A DNA stretch of 64,000 nt, taken from the NCBI RefSeq assembly GCF_008124765.1, contig NZ_VNHS01000013.1, forward strand, positions 62,001-126,000, given 5' to 3'. The notes beneath the pieces are model-generated. The model searched no databases. It saw nothing but the letters and a program-made list of their open reading frames with translations, and had not been told where the DNA came from. The translations under genes and the position numbers were made by a program. Shown here piece after piece: positions 16,975-26,800 of the stretch; within the stretch, counting starts at the first letter, position 1; each line of letters starts with the position of its first letter. The stretch is from Paenibacillus methanolicus. Lineage in GTDB: Bacteria; Bacillota; Bacilli; Paenibacillales; Paenibacillaceae.

Positions 16975-17838
16975 ATGCAATATAAGCGGATCAAATGGCT
17001 GATTCTATGGATCCCGACGGCGACGATCGCGCTGTGGGAATATGTGCGGCACGCGTTCCTGCTTCCTTATATCTCGATGGATCTGGGCAACTTGCTCGCG
17101 CCGGTCATCGTGCTGGTCGTGACGCTCACGCTCGTGCGCGGACTCATGCGCATGCTCGAGGAGGCGCACGAATCGCTGCAGCGGGAGCGGGCGGTGAAAG
17201 CCGCGCTCGTCGAGCGCGAGCAGCTGGCGCGCGAGCTTCACGACGGCATCTCGCAGTCGCTCTTCTTGCTTGCCGTCAAGCTCGATCGGCTGGAGCGGGA
17301 GACGGAGGGCGGCGCGGCCGCCCAGACGGCCGTCCAGCTGCGCGGCACCGTCAGGCGCGTGTTCGAAGACGTCAGGCAGTCGATCGCCAACCTGCGCAGC
17401 GAGCCGTCGCTGGCGGATACGGAGTGGATGCAGCCCGTCATGCTGCTCGCAGAGGAGTTGGAGCGTTCGGACGGCTTGCGGGTGGAGATGGACTGGCGGT
17501 TGTCGGAGCTGGGGCTGTCGAGCAAGCAGAAGGTCGAACTCATCGCCATCATCCGCGAAGCGATGCTGAACGTGCAGAAGCATGCGGGAGCAACCCGGAT
17601 GCTGGTGCGCACGGAGCCGGCGGAGGGCGGCGGATTCCGCTGCACGGTCGAGGATGACGGCGCCGGCGCCGATATGGACGAACTGATGGCCAAAGGCCGG
17701 TACGGCATCCGCATGATGATGGACCGGGCCAAGGAAATGGACTGGCAGCTCGACATTGGCAGGGTCGGCGGACCGGCCGCGCGCGAAGAACGCGGCGGCG
17801 GTCTGCGCGTCGAGCTATCTTCGAAGGAGGGCGCTTGA
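16975..17838 (+). CDS. Sensor histidine kinase, NarL-type (HisKA_3)
   Basis: 287 residues. Two N-terminal membrane helices (WLILWIPTATIALWEYV and LLAPVIVLVVTLTLVRGLM) with almost no external loop, then a dimerisation helix with phosphorylatable His89 in LARELHDGISQS, and an ATPase domain (IREAMLNVQKHAGAT N-box, VEDDGAGAD G1, YGIRMMMDRA G2). The tiny sensor part suggests that it senses in the membrane or through a partner. AAGGAGCGG precedes the ATG. It sits between ycnJ and ycnI, and overlaps or abuts the response-regulator gene, so the pair may respond to copper or to the envelope state linked with YcnJ. Confidence 0.92.
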   Translation: MQYKRIKWLILWIPTATIALWEYVRHAFLLPYISMDLGNLLAPVIVLVVTLTLVRGLMRMLEEAHESLQRERAVKAALVEREQLARELHDGISQSLFLLAVKLDRLERETEGGAAAQTAVQLRGTVRRVFEDVRQSIANLRSEPSLADTEWMQPVMLLAEELERSDGLRVEMDWRLSELGLSSKQKVELIAIIREAMLNVQKHAGATRMLVRTEPAEGGGFRCTVEDDGAGADMDELMAKGRYGIRMMMDRAKEMDWQLDIGRVGGPAAREERGGGLRVELSSKEGA

Positions 17839-18656
17839 GAATGAGGAAGCATCGCGAGCAGCTACGAGAACAAGCGCAAGCCGAGCAATCGGGAGGGGGA
17901 GTTCCGCAGCCGCCGAACCGGGTTCGGGTGGTGATCGTCGACGATCATCCGCACGGCCGGGAAGGCATGCGGGAGATTCTCGGCGCCGATCCGCTCTTCG
18001 CTATCGTCGGAGAGGCGGCGCACGGCGAGCAGGCGGTCTTGATGGCGGCCGAGCTCGCGCCGGATCTGATGCTGATGGACATCAACATGCCGGTCATGAA
18101 CGGGATGGCGGCTACCCAGCATATCAAGGCGATCGATCCGAAAATCAAAATCGTCATGGTGACGGTGTCCGACGACATTACGCATCTTTTCGAAGCGATC
18201 AAGCGAGGGGCGCAAGGCTATTTGCGGAAGAACCTGTCTCCTTCCTCTTGGCTGGAATATTTGCGGGGCATCGTCGTCGACGAAGCGCCGATGTCGAAGG
18301 AGCTGGCGCAGCGTCTGCTGCAGGAATTTAGCGGCGTCGGCGCGTCGGGAACCGGCGATGCGGAGCAATTCGCGCCATCTACTGCCTCCGCCTCCCGGAA
18401 TGGGAAGCCGATGATGTTCGAACGCGCGGAGACGAGTATCGGCGATCATGGCCGAACGCCGCTGACGCAGCGGGAAGGCGATATATTGGCGCGCGTCGCT
18501 TCCGGCGATTCGAACAAACAGATCGCCGCCACGCTCGGCTTGTCCGAGCATACGGTGAAGAACCACTTGAAGAACATTTTGCAGAAGCTGCATCTGGACA
18601 ACCGGGTTCAGCTGACGCGCTACGCGTACGAGCAGGGCTTGGTTGGCGACCGTTAA
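17835..18656 (+). CDS. NarL/LuxR-family response regulator
   Basis: 273 residues from TTG 17835, which overlaps the kinase stop (TTGA) and lies 6 bases after AAGGAGG; ATG 17841 is the other option. The receiver domain (~31-150) has DDH, phospho-acceptor Asp82 in LMDINMPVMNG, Thr/Ser in VTVSD and Lys in GYLRKN. A ~50-residue linker leads to a LuxR-type helix-turn-helix (LTQREGDILARVASGDSNKQIAATLGLSEHTVKNHLKNILQKL). It is the cognate partner of the upstream kinase. A terminator follows at 18697-18737, so ycnI is transcribed separately, perhaps as its target. Confidence 0.93.
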   Translation: MRMRKHREQLREQAQAEQSGGGVPQPPNRVRVVIVDDHPHGREGMREILGADPLFAIVGEAAHGEQAVLMAAELAPDLMLMDINMPVMNGMAATQHIKAIDPKIKIVMVTVSDDITHLFEAIKRGAQGYLRKNLSPSSWLEYLRGIVVDEAPMSKELAQRLLQEFSGVGASGTGDAEQFAPSTASASRNGKPMMFERAETSIGDHGRTPLTQREGDILARVASGDSNKQIAATLGLSEHTVKNHLKNILQKLHLDNRVQLTRYAYEQGLVGDR

Positions 18657-18696
18657 GAGGCGGCATGAGGACTGCGGATTATGCGGAAGATTGGGA

Positions 18697-18737
18697 GGGG
18701 CTCGAATCGGCCGGAAGGCGGTTTGAGCTCCTTTTTT
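18697..18737 (+). terminator. Rho-independent terminator after the response-regulator gene
   Basis: GGGGCTC pairs with GAGCTCC (one G-U pair) and is followed by six T. Confidence 0.7.
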
Positions 18738-18846
18738 GTTGAGTTCACAATTTGGACACAATTGGCTAGCCCTATCGAGTCATGCCCCTGCAGCCCTGCC
18801 GCGATATACTTGGTTCATCGAGCTAACAGCATAGGGGGAAATATGA

Positions 18847-19482
18847 ATGAACGCAATGAAGAAGATGACGGCCATCGCGATGGCGACGATGCTGTCGATG
18901 GTCCTGTTCGCGGGGATGGCGAGCGCGCACGTAACGGTATGGCCGAAGGCGACGACGCAGGGCAGCTACGAAGTATTCTCGGTGCGGGTGCCGAGCGAAT
19001 CGGAGAACGTAACGACCAAGAGCGTACAGCTTACCGTGCCGGACGCGGTGAAGGTTTCCCGGGTCGAACCGAAGGCCGGTTGGACCTACGCGATCGAACA
19101 GAACGCGGAAGGCGGCATTACGAAAGTCACCTGGACGTCGGAAGGCGAAGGGCTGAAACAAACGGAATTCACCGAGTTCCGCGTGAGCGGCAAAGTAGCC
19201 GAGGACGCCACGGAGCTGCTGTGGAAGGCGTACCAAACGTATAGCGACAACTCGGTCGTGGAATGGATCGGCGCGGCGGATGCCGATTATCCGGCTTCCG
19301 TTACGACGGTGTCCCCGGGCGCGGCCGAGGGCGACGGACACCACGGCGCGGCTGCATCGTCCGATGCGGCTGCCGAAGAAGAAGAAACGGGCGGCGACTC
19401 CAAGCTGCCGCTTATCCTGTCGATCGTGGCGGTCGCGCTCGCGGCGCTCGCGGCCGTCCGTTCGTTCGCAGGCAAGAAATAA
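18847..19482 (+). CDS. ycnI: YcnI-like copper-binding surface protein (DUF1775)
   Basis: 211 residues. A signal peptide ends at ASA, leaving His28 as the mature N-terminus (HVTVWPKATTQGSYEVFSVRVPSE), the arrangement that forms the mono-histidine Cu(II) brace of DUF1775. The beta-sandwich domain runs to ~residue 155 (ending YPASVTTV). A His/Ser/Glu-rich linker and a C-terminal membrane helix (LPLILSIVAVALAALAAV) with FAGKK anchor it in the membrane. In Bacillus, YcnI is encoded with YcnJ and is thought to act as a copper chaperone. The TCS between the two genes here is a local difference. AGGGGG precedes the ATG; a terminator follows. Confidence 0.93.
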   Translation: MNAMKKMTAIAMATMLSMVLFAGMASAHVTVWPKATTQGSYEVFSVRVPSESENVTTKSVQLTVPDAVKVSRVEPKAGWTYAIEQNAEGGITKVTWTSEGEGLKQTEFTEFRVSGKVAEDATELLWKAYQTYSDNSVVEWIGAADADYPASVTTVSPGAAEGDGHHGAAASSDAAAEEEETGGDSKLPLILSIVAVALAALAAVRSFAGKK

Positions 19483-19519
19483 CCGGTTCGGCGCGCAATG
19501 CCGAACCCGGAACGAGAGA

Positions 19520-19563
19520 GGTCCGCTTGCGGCGTCCGAACGATGCCGGCAGCGGGCCTTTTT
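19520..19563 (+). terminator. Rho-independent terminator after ycnI
   Basis: Fourteen-base arms (19520-19533 and 19545-19558) pair at 12 positions; five T follow. Confidence 0.85.
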
Positions 19564-19584
19564 CGCGGATTTTCGCGCGAAAGC

Positions 19585-19614
19585 TTGCGCTGGGGACGAC
19601 ATTTTATATATAAT
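19585..19614 (+). promoter_or_regulatory. Promoter of the pheST T-box transcript
   Basis: TTGCGC and TATAAT are separated by 18 bases, placing the start near 19621 at the beginning of the T-box leader. Confidence 0.6.
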
Positions 19615-19620
19615 CGACAC

Positions 19621-19941
19621 ATACTTTAACGCGATGAGGAAGATAAGTACGCAGTACCGCCGCACAGGGAGAAGACGCCGAAGATTGAGAGCGTCTTTAC
19701 GGGAACGTGGCTGCCGAAATTCCCTTCCGAGCAGGTCGCTGAACGGGCATGCGGTCTTAGGGCTGCTTGCGCAAGTAGGAGGACCCGGCTATCCGGCCGA
19801 TATCCGGAGCATGAGGAACGGCTTAGGGCCGCCCCGTACTTGCGCTTAATCCGCGCTTGTCCACGGAGCGCCGACCGTTCGAATATGGGTGGTACCACGA
19901 TCCTTTCGTCCCTGCAGCAGCGGGGAGGAAGGGTCTTTTTT
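19621..19941 (+). ncRNA. T-box leader (tRNA-Phe sensing) of pheST
   Basis: The leader carries the invariant T-box GGGTGGTACCACG at 19887-19899, directly followed by a terminator hairpin (19899-19912 with 19922-19935) and six T (19936-19941). The T-box core overlaps the 5' arm of the terminator, so pairing with uncharged tRNA would favour the antiterminator. Stem I begins near 19633 with the purine-rich GATGAGGAAGATAAGTACG. A UUC at 19720-19722 is a plausible Phe specifier, fitting the downstream genes. T-box class is certain; specifier position is inference. Confidence 0.93.
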
Positions 19942-19965
19942 ATTTTGCGTGTGGAGGCGAAAGGA

Positions 19966-20997
19966 ATGAAAGAACGTTTAGAAGCATTGCGTTCGGAGGC
20001 GTTGGCGGAACTTGAGACCGTCGACAGCCCGCAGCTGTTGAATGACTTGCGCGTCAAGTATTTGGGCAAGAAGGGCGCGCTCACGGAGATTTTGCGCGGC
20101 ATGGGCTCGCTGAGCGCCGAGGAGCGCCCGGTCATCGGCCAAGTCGGCAACGACGTGCGCGCGGCGATCGAATCCGTCATTGAAACGAAGCAGGCGGCAT
20201 TCGTCGCGGCGGAGACCGAGATGCGTCTTGCGGCCGAGACGATCGACGTGACGCTGCCGGGCAAGAAGCCGGAAGCGGGCGCGATTCATCCGCTGAACAA
20301 AGTGGTCCAGGAGATCGAGGATATCTTTGTCGGCCTTGGCTACACCGTCGCGGAAGGCCCGGAAGTCGAGACCGATTATTACAACTTCGAAGCGCTGAAT
20401 CTGCCGAAGGATCACCCGGCCCGCGACATGCAGGACTCGTTCTACGTTACGGACGAAATTCTGATGCGCACGCAGACGTCCCCGGTTCAGGTACGCACGA
20501 TGAAGGCGGCGCAAGGCAAGCCGATCAAAGTCATTTGCCCGGGCAAAGTATACCGCCGCGACGACGACGACGCGACGCATTCGTTCCAGTTCAACCAGAT
20601 CGAAGGGCTCGTGATCGGTCCGAACATCCGGATGAGCGACCTGAAGGGCACGCTCCTTCAGTTCGTGCAGCTCATGTTCGGCAAACAGGCGCAAATTCGT
20701 CTGCGTCCGAGCTTCTTCCCGTTCACGGAGCCGAGCGCCGAAGTCGACGTCACTTGTTCGCAGTGCGGCGGCGACGGCTGCCGGATGTGCAAGCATACCG
20801 GCTGGCTCGAGATTCTCGGCTGCGGCATGGTGCATCCGCGCGTCCTGGAGATGGGCGGCTACGACCCGAACGAAGTGAGCGGTTTTGCGTTCGGCATGGG
20901 CGTGGAGCGGATCGCGCTGCTGAAATACGGCATCGACGACATCCGTCACTTCTACACCAACGACCTGCGCTTCCTGAGCCAGTTCGTCCGAATGTAA
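19966..20997 (+). CDS. pheS: Phenylalanine-tRNA ligase alpha subunit
   Basis: 343 residues from ATG 19966, the first ATG after the T-box terminator, with GGAGG nearby; in-frame codons further upstream lie inside the leader. The N-terminal coiled coil ([43 protein letters not shown]), class II motif 2 ([29 protein letters not shown]), and motif 3 ([25 protein letters not shown]) are complete, and [13 protein letters not shown] is the typical core. Length equals that of the Bacillus enzyme. It joins PheT to form the heterotetramer that charges tRNA-Phe. pheT starts 29 bp downstream. Confidence 0.98.
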   Translation: MKERLEALRSEALAELETVDSPQLLNDLRVKYLGKKGALTEILRGMGSLSAEERPVIGQVGNDVRAAIESVIETKQAAFVAAETEMRLAAETIDVTLPGKKPEAGAIHPLNKVVQEIEDIFVGLGYTVAEGPEVETDYYNFEALNLPKDHPARDMQDSFYVTDEILMRTQTSPVQVRTMKAAQGKPIKVICPGKVYRRDDDDATHSFQFNQIEGLVIGPNIRMSDLKGTLLQFVQLMFGKQAQIRLRPSFFPFTEPSAEVDVTCSQCGGDGCRMCKHTGWLEILGCGMVHPRVLEMGGYDPNEVSGFAFGMGVERIALLKYGIDDIRHFYTNDLRFLSQFVRM

Positions 20998-21026
20998 AGA
21001 CAAGTTTGTAATAGGAGGGTACGACA

Positions 21027-23468
21027 GTGAACGTTTCATGTAAATGGTTGAGCGAATATATCGATTTGAGCGGATATAACGGCGGACAGCTCGCCGAACT
21101 GATGACCAGCGGCGGGATCGAGATCGACATCGTCGAGAACCGCAATAAAGGCGTGACCGGAGTCGTCGTCGGCCACGTGGTCGAGCGCGAGAAGCATCCG
21201 GATGCCGATAAACTGTCCGTGTGCAAAGTGAACGTCGGGCAGGAAGAATTGTTGCAGATCGTCTGCGGCGCGAAGAACGTGGCCGCCGGCCAGCTCGTGC
21301 CGGTCGCGACGATCGGCGCGAAGCTGCCGGGCGACTTCGCGATCAAGCGCGCCAAGCTGCGCGGCGTGGAATCCCAAGGAATGATCTGTTCGGCGAAGGA
21401 GCTGGGACTGAACGACAAGCTGCTGCCGAAGGAGCAGCAAGAGGGGATTCTCGTCCTGCCGGAAGGCACGCCGGTCGGCGCATCGATACTCGACGTGCTG
21501 GCGATCGCGGACGAGGTGCTCGAGCTTGACTTGACGCCGAACCGTTCGGACTGCCTCAGCATGCTGGGCGTGGCCTATGAGGTTGCCGCGCTGACGGGCC
21601 GTCCGGTCACCCTGCCGCAGGCGGGCTTGAACGATGCCGCCGAGGTGGCGTCCGATTACGTGAAGGTGGCGGTGGAAGCGGAGGCGCAATGCACGCATTA
21701 CGCCGCGCGCTACATTAAAGGCGTTCATATCGGGCCTTCCCCGCAATGGATGCAGAACCGCCTCATGGCGGCGGGCGTCCGTCCGATCAACAACGTCGTC
21801 GACGTGACGAACTACGTCATGCTGGAATACGGGCAACCGCTGCACGCGTTCGACGCCGACAAAGTCGAAGGGGGCCGCATCTTGGTTCGACTGGCCGGCG
21901 AAGGCGAGACGATGGTCACGCTGGACGGGCAAGAGCGCAAGCTGGAGCCGCATATGCTCGTCATCACGGACGGCGCGAATCCGATCGCGCTAGCCGGCGT
22001 GATGGGCGGCGCGAACTCCGAGGTGACCGATGCAACGGTGAACATCCTGCTGGAGTCGGCGCGCTTCGACGGTTCGACCGTCCGCAAGACGAGCCGTCAG
22101 CTCGGTCTTCGTTCCGAATCGAGCGCGCGCTTCGAGAAGGGCGTCGATCCGGCGCGCGTCATCCCGGCGCTCGACCGAGCGGCGGCCTTGATCGCCGAAG
22201 TCGCGAGCGGCCTCGTGCTGGACGGCATCGTACAGTCGGAACCCGCGGCGAACGAGGAAGCCAAGATCGCCGTTTCGATCGCGAAGATCAACGGTTACCT
22301 CGGCACGGAGCTGTCCCGTCTGGAGATCGAGACGATCTTCGGCCGACTGCAGTTCGGATGCGAAGTATCCTCCGATGATGTGTTCACCGTCCATGTTCCT
22401 TCCCGCCGCGGCGATATTACCCGCGATGTAGATCTGATCGAAGAAGTGGCCCGGCTGTACGGCTATGACAATATTCCGACGACGCCGATCGAAGGAGCGA
22501 CATCGCCGGGTGCGCTGACGAAACCGCAGGCGATCCGCCGCGAGCTGCGCAAGCGGCTGACGAACGCGGGGCTGCATGAGGTCATCAGTTACTCGTTCAC
22601 GCATCCGGAGCGTACGGCGCTCTTCCCGGATCTGACGAGCGAGGCGACGCCTGTTCGCCTGGCGCTGCCGATGAGCGAAGACCGCAGCGTGCTGCGCACG
22701 TCGCTGCTGCCGCAGCTCCTCGAGACGGCGACGTACAACCGGAACCGGAAGAACGACGACGTGGCGATTTTCGAAATCGGCAGCGTCTTCCACACGGACG
22801 AAGCGGAGCTGACGCGCCTGCCTCAGGAGAAACACCGTTTGGCGGCGCTCATTACGGGCAACCGCATCGGCGCGAAGTGGAATCGCAAAGCGCAGCCGGC
22901 CGACTTCTACGATGCTAAGGGCATTGTCGAAGCGATCGCCGAGACGCTCGGCGTGACCGGTTCGCTGTCGTACGAAGCCGCGCAGCCGGAGCACTTCCAC
23001 CCGGGCCGCACGGCCGCGATTAAGCTGGGTACCGAGCGCGGCCCGCTCGTGATCGGATACGTCGGCCAGCTTCACCCGTCGGTGCAGCTCGCCAATGACC
23101 TCGGCGACACTTACGTCGTGGAGCTGGAGCTTGCGCCGCTGTACGATCAGGCGGATTTCGGCATCGTGTACAAAGCGCTGCCGCGCTACCCGGCGATGCA
23201 GCGGGATATTGCGCTCGTGGTCGACCGTGATGTGGAAGCCGGCGCGCTGAGCGCGGCCGCGGCGGAACAAGCCGGCGCGCTGCTCGAGTCGATTAATGTG
23301 TTCGACGTCTACACCGGAGAGCGTCTCGGGGCAAGCAAGAAGAGCGTCGCGCTGTCGCTCGTCTACCGTCATGCGGAGCGTACGCTGACGGACGAGGAAG
23401 TCACGGAGTTGCACGCTTCCGTCGTGTCGAAGCTGGAACAATCTTTTGGCGCGGAATTGCGTAAATAG
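21027..23468 (+). CDS. pheT: Phenylalanine-tRNA ligase beta subunit
   Basis: 813 residues from GTG 21027, with GGAGGG upstream. Domains in order: tRNA-binding EMAP-like fold (residues ~40-155, VVGHVVEREKHPDADKLSVCKVNVG), B3/B4 editing core (NRLMAAGVRPINNVVDVTNYVMLEYGQPLHAFDADK), B5 (~405-475), class II-like core ('DITRDVDLIEEVARLYGYDNIPTT', 'RKNDDVAIFEIGSVF'), and the C-terminal anticodon-binding FDX-ACB domain (YPAMQRDIALVVDRDV). Length is normal for Firmicutes. A strong terminator follows at 23486-23529. Unlike in B. subtilis, no rnhC gene lies between pheT and zapA. Confidence 0.98.
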   Translation: MNVSCKWLSEYIDLSGYNGGQLAELMTSGGIEIDIVENRNKGVTGVVVGHVVEREKHPDADKLSVCKVNVGQEELLQIVCGAKNVAAGQLVPVATIGAKLPGDFAIKRAKLRGVESQGMICSAKELGLNDKLLPKEQQEGILVLPEGTPVGASILDVLAIADEVLELDLTPNRSDCLSMLGVAYEVAALTGRPVTLPQAGLNDAAEVASDYVKVAVEAEAQCTHYAARYIKGVHIGPSPQWMQNRLMAAGVRPINNVVDVTNYVMLEYGQPLHAFDADKVEGGRILVRLAGEGETMVTLDGQERKLEPHMLVITDGANPIALAGVMGGANSEVTDATVNILLESARFDGSTVRKTSRQLGLRSESSARFEKGVDPARVIPALDRAAALIAEVASGLVLDGIVQSEPAANEEAKIAVSIAKINGYLGTELSRLEIETIFGRLQFGCEVSSDDVFTVHVPSRRGDITRDVDLIEEVARLYGYDNIPTTPIEGATSPGALTKPQAIRRELRKRLTNAGLHEVISYSFTHPERTALFPDLTSEATPVRLALPMSEDRSVLRTSLLPQLLETATYNRNRKNDDVAIFEIGSVFHTDEAELTRLPQEKHRLAALITGNRIGAKWNRKAQPADFYDAKGIVEAIAETLGVTGSLSYEAAQPEHFHPGRTAAIKLGTERGPLVIGYVGQLHPSVQLANDLGDTYVVELELAPLYDQADFGIVYKALPRYPAMQRDIALVVDRDVEAGALSAAAAEQAGALLESINVFDVYTGERLGASKKSVALSLVYRHAERTLTDEEVTELHASVVSKLEQSFGAELRK

Positions 23469-23485
23469 GCAGGAGATGCAAGAAG

Positions 23486-23529
23486 CCGCATCGAATTAGT
23501 TCATTGCGAACCGATTCGATGCGGTTTTT
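23486..23529 (+). terminator. Rho-independent terminator after pheST
   Basis: CCGCATCGAAT (23486-23496) pairs perfectly with ATTCGATGCGG (23514-23524), followed by five T. Confidence 0.93.
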
Positions 23530-23544
23530 CTGTTCAAATACAGG

Positions 23545-23637
23545 TATTTATCAGTTTCGCGTTTATAAATCATCCTGTATTTCACGGCATGAAACGCGCT
23601 GCGCCGCTGAAAGACGGCGCAGCCGTTTCTTGCCTGG
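23545..23637 (+). repeat. Dispersed structured element, copy 1 (upstream of the zapA fusion)
   Basis: Starts with TATTTATCA, then an AT-rich 37-base stretch, then GAAACG and a hairpin (GCTGCGCCG - CTGAAAGA - CGGCGCAGC) closed by CGTTTC (23591-23629), and CTTGCCTG. A diverged copy with the same order lies at 28402-28490. Both follow a rho-independent terminator by about 16 bases on the same strand. Confidence 0.7.
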
Positions 23638-23890
23638 AGCGCGAATGCGCTTCCAAGGAAGCAACCGCGCGGCATCGGCGCGCACCGGCAGCTAGTTTTT
23701 CGGGTATGGCCAATGGAAGGCATATGGCGGTCCGGCCCTCGGCTTGATTCGCCAAGAGCCCATCGGTTATGCTGTTTGAAACGATTGCGTTGATAGCTTT
23801 GAAGCTTGCAAGAAGCCGATTGGAAGTACAGGAACGATAGAAGCCCCGAAGTTAAGTCACAAGGATATTTCCCGAGGAGGAACCGCCTTC
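23638..23890 (+). other. Intergenic region ahead of the zapA fusion
   Basis: About 250 bp with no supported gene. It should hold the promoter of the zapA fusion gene; I see GAGGAGG at ~23874 as its ribosome site but no convincing -35/-10 pair. Confidence 0.45.
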
Positions 23891-26800
23891 ATGGATGCTG
23901 CCGGACGTAAAAGCATAACGGTTGATATATATGGTCATCAGTTCAAATTAATGGGTCACACGAACCCCGAGTATATTCGGAGGGTGGCCGCGCTTGTCGA
24001 CGAAAACATGCACAAGCTGGCGAAAGGATATCCGCGTCTGGACATCCCTAAACTCGCGCTGCTTGCTGCCGTACATATGGCGGAAGACGTATTTCGGCTA
24101 GGCCGGGAGAACGAACATCTGCACGAAACGGAAATACGCTGCCAGACGCTGGCGCAGGAGCTCGACGGCGCGCGCGCCGAGCGGGAGTCGCTGCAAGGTG
24201 AGCTGGAGCAGGCGAAGGCGGCCGCGATCCAGGAGCTAGAGAAAGCCTACGCGGAAGCCGCCGATGAGCTGACGCAGCTCCGCCAAGAGAAGGAAAAGGA
24301 ACTTGCCGCGCTGAAGGAAGCGAAGGAGACGGAACTCGCGACGGCCGAGCGCCGGCATCAGTCGGTCATTACGGAGATGCGCGAGGAGCTGAGTCTGGAG
24401 CTGGAACTGCAGCGCGAGCATTACGAGCAGGCGGCGGAAGCGACCGCGGCCGAGCTGGAGCGGATTCGCGCCTCGCTGGCGGAGGAGCTTCGCATGGCGG
24501 CCGAATCGCATGCCGAGTCGGCTCGGGAAGCGGCGGCGCAGCTGACGCGCCTTCAGGCGGAATTGGCCCGCGAGAGGGAACTGGGCGCGGACGAGACGGC
24601 TAGGCTGAACGCCGAGCTGGAGCAGGCGATGCTGATCTACGCCGAAGCGGAGGAGAAAGCCTCGGAAGCCTTGGCGCAGACGCGGGCGGAGCTCAATGCC
24701 GAGCTAGACGGGCTGAAAACCGAGCATATGGAGGCGCTGGCGCGTGCAGCAGCCGAGCTAGAGCATGAGCGGGAGGCGGCAGGCAGCGTGCTGGCCCGCA
24801 AGACCCGCGAGCTCGAAGAGGCGATCGCGGCGAAGGAGACCGCGGAAGCGGCGAAGGAAGCCGAGTTGGCGGCGTTGCGCCAGACGATGCAGGAGCGGTT
24901 GGAACAGGCGCAGATCGCCGTCATTGCGGCGGAACAGGCGGCCGACGAAGCCGTAGCGAAACTGCGCGCCGAGCTGGAGGCTCAGCTGGAGCAGGCGCTG
25001 GCCGTTCAGATCGAGGCGGAAGCGGAAGCGGTGGCCGAACTGGCCCGCGTTCGCGACGCGCTGCAGGCGGAGCTTGCGCAAGCGCAGGCTTCCCACGCCG
25101 AGGCGGCGGCCGCCGCGGACGAGCTATTGCGAGCCCAGCATGCGCTGCGGCTTGAGCTGGAGCAGGCGCGCGAGCTCCGCGACTCGCAAGAGGCGCAGCT
25201 CGACGAGTCGAAACGCCGGATCGAAGCGCTTCAAGAGCAACTGGCGCAGGCCGAGCAATCGCATGCGAGTCATGCCGGCGAGCTGCGGATGGAGATCGAG
25301 CTGCTGCATGAGGAGCTGGCGTCGGCGAAGGACGCGCATGCCGGCCGTACCGACGAGCTGCAGGCGGAGATCGGTCTGCTGCGGCACGAATTGACGCAGG
25401 CGAAGGACGCGCATGCGAACCAAGAAGGCGAACTGCAAGCGGAGATCGAGCTTCTCCAGGAAGAGCTTGAGCATACGAGGAGCGCCCATGCGAGCCATGC
25501 CGGCGAACTTCGCGCCGAGATCGAGCGGTTGGAAGTAGAACTGGCAACCGCGAAGGACGCGCATGCCGGTCAAACAAGCGAGCTTCAAGCGGAGAGCCAT
25601 CAGCTTCGGGAAGAACTGGCGAAAGAAAGGGATGCGCATGCGTTCCGCGCCGGAGAACTGCAAGCGGAGATCGAGCTGCTGCAAGATGAGCTCGCGGAGA
25701 AGCAAAGCGCGCATGCGATCCGAGCTGAAGAGCTTCAAGCTAGGATCGAGCGATTAGAGGAAGAGCGGGCGACCGACGCGAGCGCGCATGCGAGCCAAAC
25801 GAGCGAGCTGCAGGCCGAAATCGAGCTGCTTCGAGAAGAGTTGACGGTTGCTCAAGAATCGCATGTCGGCCAAAAAGGCGATATGCAGGCGGAGATCGAG
25901 CGGCTGCGCGACCAGCTCGCGAAGTCGCAGGACGCGCACGGGATCGAAACGAGCGATCTCCGTACGGAGATCGAGCTGCTGCAGGAAGAGCTGGCGGCTG
26001 CCAATGCAGCGCATGCCGGTCAAACCGATGAGCTTCAGGCGGCAATTACACGCGTTCGGGAAGAGCAGGCGCAAGCAGGCGACTTGCACGCAAGCGAAAC
26101 GAGCCGGCTGCACGCGGAGATCAAGCAGCTTCACGAAGAGTTAGCCCAAGCTAAGCTATCCCACTCGGCCGAGTCGGAATCGCTGCGAGCGCAGCTAACG
26201 CAGGATACGGCTGACGCGCAAGCGCGGCTGACGCAGGCGCAGGCGGAACTTGACCAACTGCTCGCCGCTTTCGAAGAAGCGGAATCGGCTGCGGCGGCCA
26301 AGCTGGAGCGGCTGCAGACCGAACTTGCGGAGGAACGCGCGGCCTCGTCGGACACGATCGCCGAACTCGAGCGCGAGCTTGCCGCCGCGCAAGCCGCGTT
26401 GTCGACCGAGCGGGAGAACGCGCGCGCCGCGCTGGCGGATGCGCACGCGCAGCACGTCTCCCGCGAAGAAGAGGCGCAAGCGGAGTTCGCGCAGGCGGCG
26501 GCCGCGGCCGCCGAACAGCTCGAGGCGGTTAGTCGCGATTTCGAGGAGCGTATCGCGTTGGCGCAGTTGGAGCTTGCGGAATCGGAGGCCGGGAAGGAAG
26601 CTCGGCTGGCTCAGCTTCAAGCGCAGCATGATCAGGCGCAGGAAGAGCTCCGGGAGGAGCTTCGCCGCATACGCGACGAAGCGCGCGCCCAGTTGGAGCT
26701 GGCCCGCGAGTCCGCGCGTCTCGGACTGGAAGGAGAGCGCGAGGCGGCGAAGGCGCAGCTGGATCGCGCCGCCCTGGAGGCGGCCGCAGAGCTGTCCCGC

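Noticed and set aside
19840-19965. Longer pheS N-terminus
   Set aside because: These codons lie inside the T-box terminator region and are absent from the protein family.
21990-23441. Long antisense frames opposite pheT and the zapA fusion
   Set aside because: GC-rich codon bias of the sense genes keeps antisense frames open; their proteins are Arg/Leu-rich with no family signal or ribosome site.
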